Below, piece by piece: positions 62,415 to 64,000 of a DNA stretch of 64,000 nucleotides; positions within the stretch are counted from its first letter, which is position 1, and each line of letters starts with the position of its first letter. Made by a program: the position numbers and the translations under genes. The notes below the pieces were generated by a model. The model saw only the letters and a program-made list of their open reading frames with translations. It ran no database searches and was not told the DNA's origin. The stretch covers positions 1,798,001 through 1,862,000 of the forward strand of contig NZ_CP102664.1 of the NCBI RefSeq assembly GCF_026427355.1, written 5' to 3'. Source of the stretch: Sphingobium sp. JS3065 (GTDB lineage Bacteria > Pseudomonadota > Alphaproteobacteria > Sphingomonadales > Sphingomonadaceae).

Positions 62415-63203
62415 ATGGCAAGCGCGCCCGCGAACGGCCTTCCCGTCTTCTACAACGACCTTATCCCGCTCAGCAGCGTCGATCACGCCGCCTATCGCAG
62501 CCGTTCGGTGGATTCGGCGCCCTTCCTCACCACGCAGCACGCCATTCCGCTGACCGTCGATGAATTCGTGGCCGCCCAGCGCTTCGTGCCGATCATCTTC
62601 TCTTCCGGCGACGAGCCGGTTCCGCTGGCGCTGATGGGCCTGAACGAAGGCGTCAACACCTTCCTGGACGATGAAGGAAAATTGCGCGGTCCGGCCTATG
62701 TCCCCGCCTATGTCCGCCGCTATCCCTGGATGCTGGCGAAGCTGCGGTCCGACAGCGACGAACTGTCGCTCTGCTTCGATCCGACCAGCGATGCCATCGG
62801 CACGTTCGAGGAGGGCCAGCCGCTGTTCGAGGACGGCAAGCCCAGCGAACTGACCCAGGGCGTCCTCAAATTCTGCGAGGATTTCGAGCAGGCGGCCGCC
62901 CGCACCGGCCAGTTCATGAAGGATCTGACCGATCTCGACCTGCTGATGGACGGCGAAGTCGCGATCCAGGTGCCCGGCAACGACCAGCCCTTCGTCTATC
63001 GCGGCTTCCGCATGGTGAATGAGGAAAAGCTGCGCGACATGCGGGGCGACCAATTGCGCAAGATCAGCCAGAACGGCATGCTGCCGCTGATCCATGCCCA
63101 CCTCTTCTCGCTCCAACTGATGCGCGAAGTGTTCGAGTCTCAGGTGGCGCAGGGCAAGGGGCCGATCGCCCTGCCGACAGAGGCCCAAGCTGCTGAAGCT
63201 TAA
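62415..63203 (+). CDS. SapC family protein
   Basis: 262 residues. ANGLPVFYNDLIPLSSVDHAAYR, FVPIIFSSGDEPVPLALMGLNEGVNTF and YVPAYVRRYPWMLAK match the SapC family (from a Campylobacter S-layer protein), of unknown biochemical role; common in sphingomonads near TonB receptors and tryptophan halogenases. Stand-alone here. Start at 62415 is the usual MASAPAN start; ATG 62400 is possible. Confidence 0.85.
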   Translation: MASAPANGLPVFYNDLIPLSSVDHAAYRSRSVDSAPFLTTQHAIPLTVDEFVAAQRFVPIIFSSGDEPVPLALMGLNEGVNTFLDDEGKLRGPAYVPAYVRRYPWMLAKLRSDSDELSLCFDPTSDAIGTFEEGQPLFEDGKPSELTQGVLKFCEDFEQAAARTGQFMKDLTDLDLLMDGEVAIQVPGNDQPFVYRGFRMVNEEKLRDMRGDQLRKISQNGMLPLIHAHLFSLQLMREVFESQVAQGKGPIALPTEAQAAEA

Positions 63204-63235
63204 TGGAAATTAAGTATCCATGACGAATATTTAGG

Positions 63236-63404
63236 GAGAAAGGTTGCGTAAAGCCACTTGAAACTCTGCGCAACCTTCTCTATCTACCGAACATGCGATG
63301 CACCTGCCCCCCTTTCGGGTGTGTCGTATGGGCGCCTCCCCCTTTTGGAGGCGTCTCCTCCCTGAACCTTGGCCACCCCATGCGAATGCATGGGGTGGTT
63401 TTTT
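63236..63404 (+). ncRNA. Candidate small RNA of about 169 nt, four hairpins
   Basis: Four consecutive stems end in a strong terminator. (1) 63236-63248/63269-63280, 12 bp with one bulge. (2) 63292-63306/63316-63330, 15 bp with a CCCCCCTTT loop. (3) 63331-63339/63347-63355, 9 bp with loop CCCTTTT. (4) terminator 63373-63383/63388-63398, 11 bp, then TTTTTT. Between 3 and 4 is a single-stranded TCCTCCC (63356-63362) able to pair with Shine-Dalgarno GGAGG. Lies 33 bases after the sapC-like stop. Class unknown to me. Confidence 0.65.
63373..63404 (+). terminator. Intrinsic terminator
   Basis: Perfect 11-bp stem (CCACCCCATGC/GCATGGGGTGG), four-base loop GAAT and six T. Ends the candidate small RNA. 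Confidence 0.92.
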
Positions 63405-63494
63405 ATGGGTCGCAGGAAAGCGAGCGGGTTTCGCTTGACGACACCGGACGCCCCTCTTAAAGGCGACCCCTGCCCGTCGCCCAGCGCGACCAGC

Positions 63495-63569
63495 GGCCCC
63501 TTCGTCTAGCGGTCAGGACGCGGCCCTCTCACGGCTGAAACACGGGTTCGATTCCCGTAGGGGTCACCA
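63495..63569 (+). tRNA. tRNA-Glu (anticodon CTC)
   Basis: 75 nt with encoded CCA. Acceptor GGCCCCT pairs with AGGGGTC (one G-T). The D-arm reads GTCTAGCGGTCAGGAC; anticodon stem CGGCC/GGCTG holds loop CTCTCAC with anticodon CTC at 34-36; T-arm CGGGTTCGATTCCCG. It reads GAG codons. Its 3' half is the likely attachment site of the integrase gene that starts 165 bases downstream. Confidence 0.95.
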
Positions 63570-63733
63570 CCTTCCCTTCTCGAAAGGTGCCATTGCGTCC
63601 CGTAAATGGCTGTTTTCTGCGGATTTTCTGTGGTATGATCGTTCCACACGGAGCGACTGGATACCACCCTATACCAGCAATTCGATGGTAGTTCTGATGG
63701 TAGCCGTTCGCTCCCCTCGTGGGAGATACCATC
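63570..63733. promoter_or_regulatory. Integrase leader and probable attachment arm sites
   Basis: 164 bases between tRNA and integrase. Short repeated words occur (ATACCACC, ATACCAGC, ATACCATC and GATGGTAG twice), consistent with integrase arm-type sites. No frame of note. Confidence 0.4.
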
Positions 63734-63985
63734 ATGGCGTTGACCGCCGTTGCCATCAAGGCGGCCAAGGGCCGCGAGAAGCCCTATAAGCTCACAGACA
63801 GTGACGGCTTGTTCCTGTTCGTCACGCCCAAGGGTGCGCCCCGGCTCCGCTGGCGGGTCTTCCGGTCACTCTTTCGCCGCCCATCCCATTCCGGGGTGAG
63901 TGCAGTTTGGAGGAGTAGGAAAATGAACGCTGTTATCGGTCCCAACCCTACACATCAAAACTTGAACCCAAATCCGATGCCGTAA
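63734..63985 (+). pseudogene. Truncated tyrosine integrase (P4 type)
   Basis: ATG at 63734 with GGGAG eight bases upstream begins MALTAVAIKAAKGREKPYKL, then DSDGLFLFVTPKGAPRLRWRV: the arm-binding (DUF4102) start of P4-type integrases. Homology stops near 63860; the rest of the frame (RSLFRRPSHSG onward) is unrelated, and the core-binding and catalytic domains are absent. A second element seems to have cut into it. Orientation away from tRNA-Glu is typical of genomic-island integrases. Confidence 0.8.
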
Positions 63986-64000
63986 GCCATTGGTTCCCCG
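63862..64000 (+). other. Unassigned sequence after the integrase break
   Basis: From about 63862 the sequence no longer fits the integrase. A 20-residue frame starts at 63922 (MNAVIGPNPTHQNLNPNPMP) with a GGAGGAG eight to ten bases upstream, which resembles the leader of an insertion element, but the window ends before anything decisive. Confidence 0.3.

Noticed and set aside
1..64000. CRISPR array or intact prophage
   Set aside because: No regularly spaced direct repeats and no phage structural or packaging genes were seen anywhere.

Overview
This is a GC-rich stretch of an alphaproteobacterial chromosome, most likely from a sphingomonad (Sphingobium/Sphingomonas-like). Pointers are the essential cell-cycle regulator CtrA with clustered GANTC (CcrM) sites upstream, several small families typical of alphaproteobacteria (DUF1285, DUF2093, DUF2849, DUF934, UPF0262), a large TonB-dependent receptor, and gene neighbourhoods such as cysI-DUF934-cysH. 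Almost all of it is core chromosome; the only clearly mobile DNA is an insertion-sequence graveyard at 20.9-22.1 kb and a broken integrase after a tRNA-Glu gene at the right edge.

Layout. 0-3.3 kb: a tRNA 3' end, a family 2 glycosyltransferase, an ORF-poor gap of about 800 bp (tandem DnaA boxes, GANTC sites, a candidate small RNA), a DUF985 cupin and two small exported proteins. 3.4-8.3 kb: EVE protein, 2-oxoglutarate oxygenase, dihydroneopterin aldolase, GNAT acetyltransferase, then DUF1285, CoA-type NUDIX hydrolase and CCA-adding enzyme. 8.3-13.3 kb (minus): GGDEF/EAL protein, parC, a LysR regulator. 13.5-17.8 kb: trehalose locus otsB-GH15-otsA. 17.8-20.6 kb: a 42-residue membrane peptide, purC, a TauE/SafE transporter, purS, purQ. 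20.7-22.6 kb: REP-like repeat, IS630 and IS110 remnants, an AT-rich gap and a possible 29-residue membrane peptide. 22.6-29.3 kb: DUF2093, nitronate monooxygenase-like enzyme, glycosyltransferase, hydrolase, SelO, astD-like dehydrogenase. 29.4-33.4 kb: assimilatory sulfite reduction operon cobA-DUF2849-cysI-DUF934-cysH. 33.5-38.5 kb: MAPEG, dnaB, UPF0262, a GH25-like protein, cytidine deaminase, dCTP deaminase, a metallophosphatase.

38.6-44.8 kb is the most interesting part: a TonB-dependent receptor with an STN signalling domain, an anti-sigma/ECF sigma pair, a divergent exported subtilase and a glycine-rich exported protein. The intergenic DNA between sigma and protease holds a perfect inverted repeat that reads GGGAT-N18-CGTT on both strands. 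The same motif with the same spacing lies before the glycine-rich gene, which suggests one small cell-envelope sigma regulon.

45-50 kb: PilZ protein, ctrA with its methylation-rich promoter, a LysR/pirin divergent pair, a candidate small RNA, wrbA, lapA and pyrF. 50.2-60.2 kb (minus): outer-membrane beta-barrel protein, L-serine dehydratase, tamB and tamA, a DEAD-box RNA helicase. 60.3-64 kb: a small exported hypothetical protein, a FAD-linked 2-hydroxyacid dehydrogenase, a SapC-family protein, a four-hairpin candidate small RNA, tRNA-Glu(CTC) and a truncated integrase.

Two candidate small RNAs (48.2 kb and 63.3 kb) carry C-rich hairpin loops or linkers that could pair with Shine-Dalgarno sequences. 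No CRISPR array, rRNA operon or intact prophage was seen. All assignments come from reading the sequence; no database search was run.
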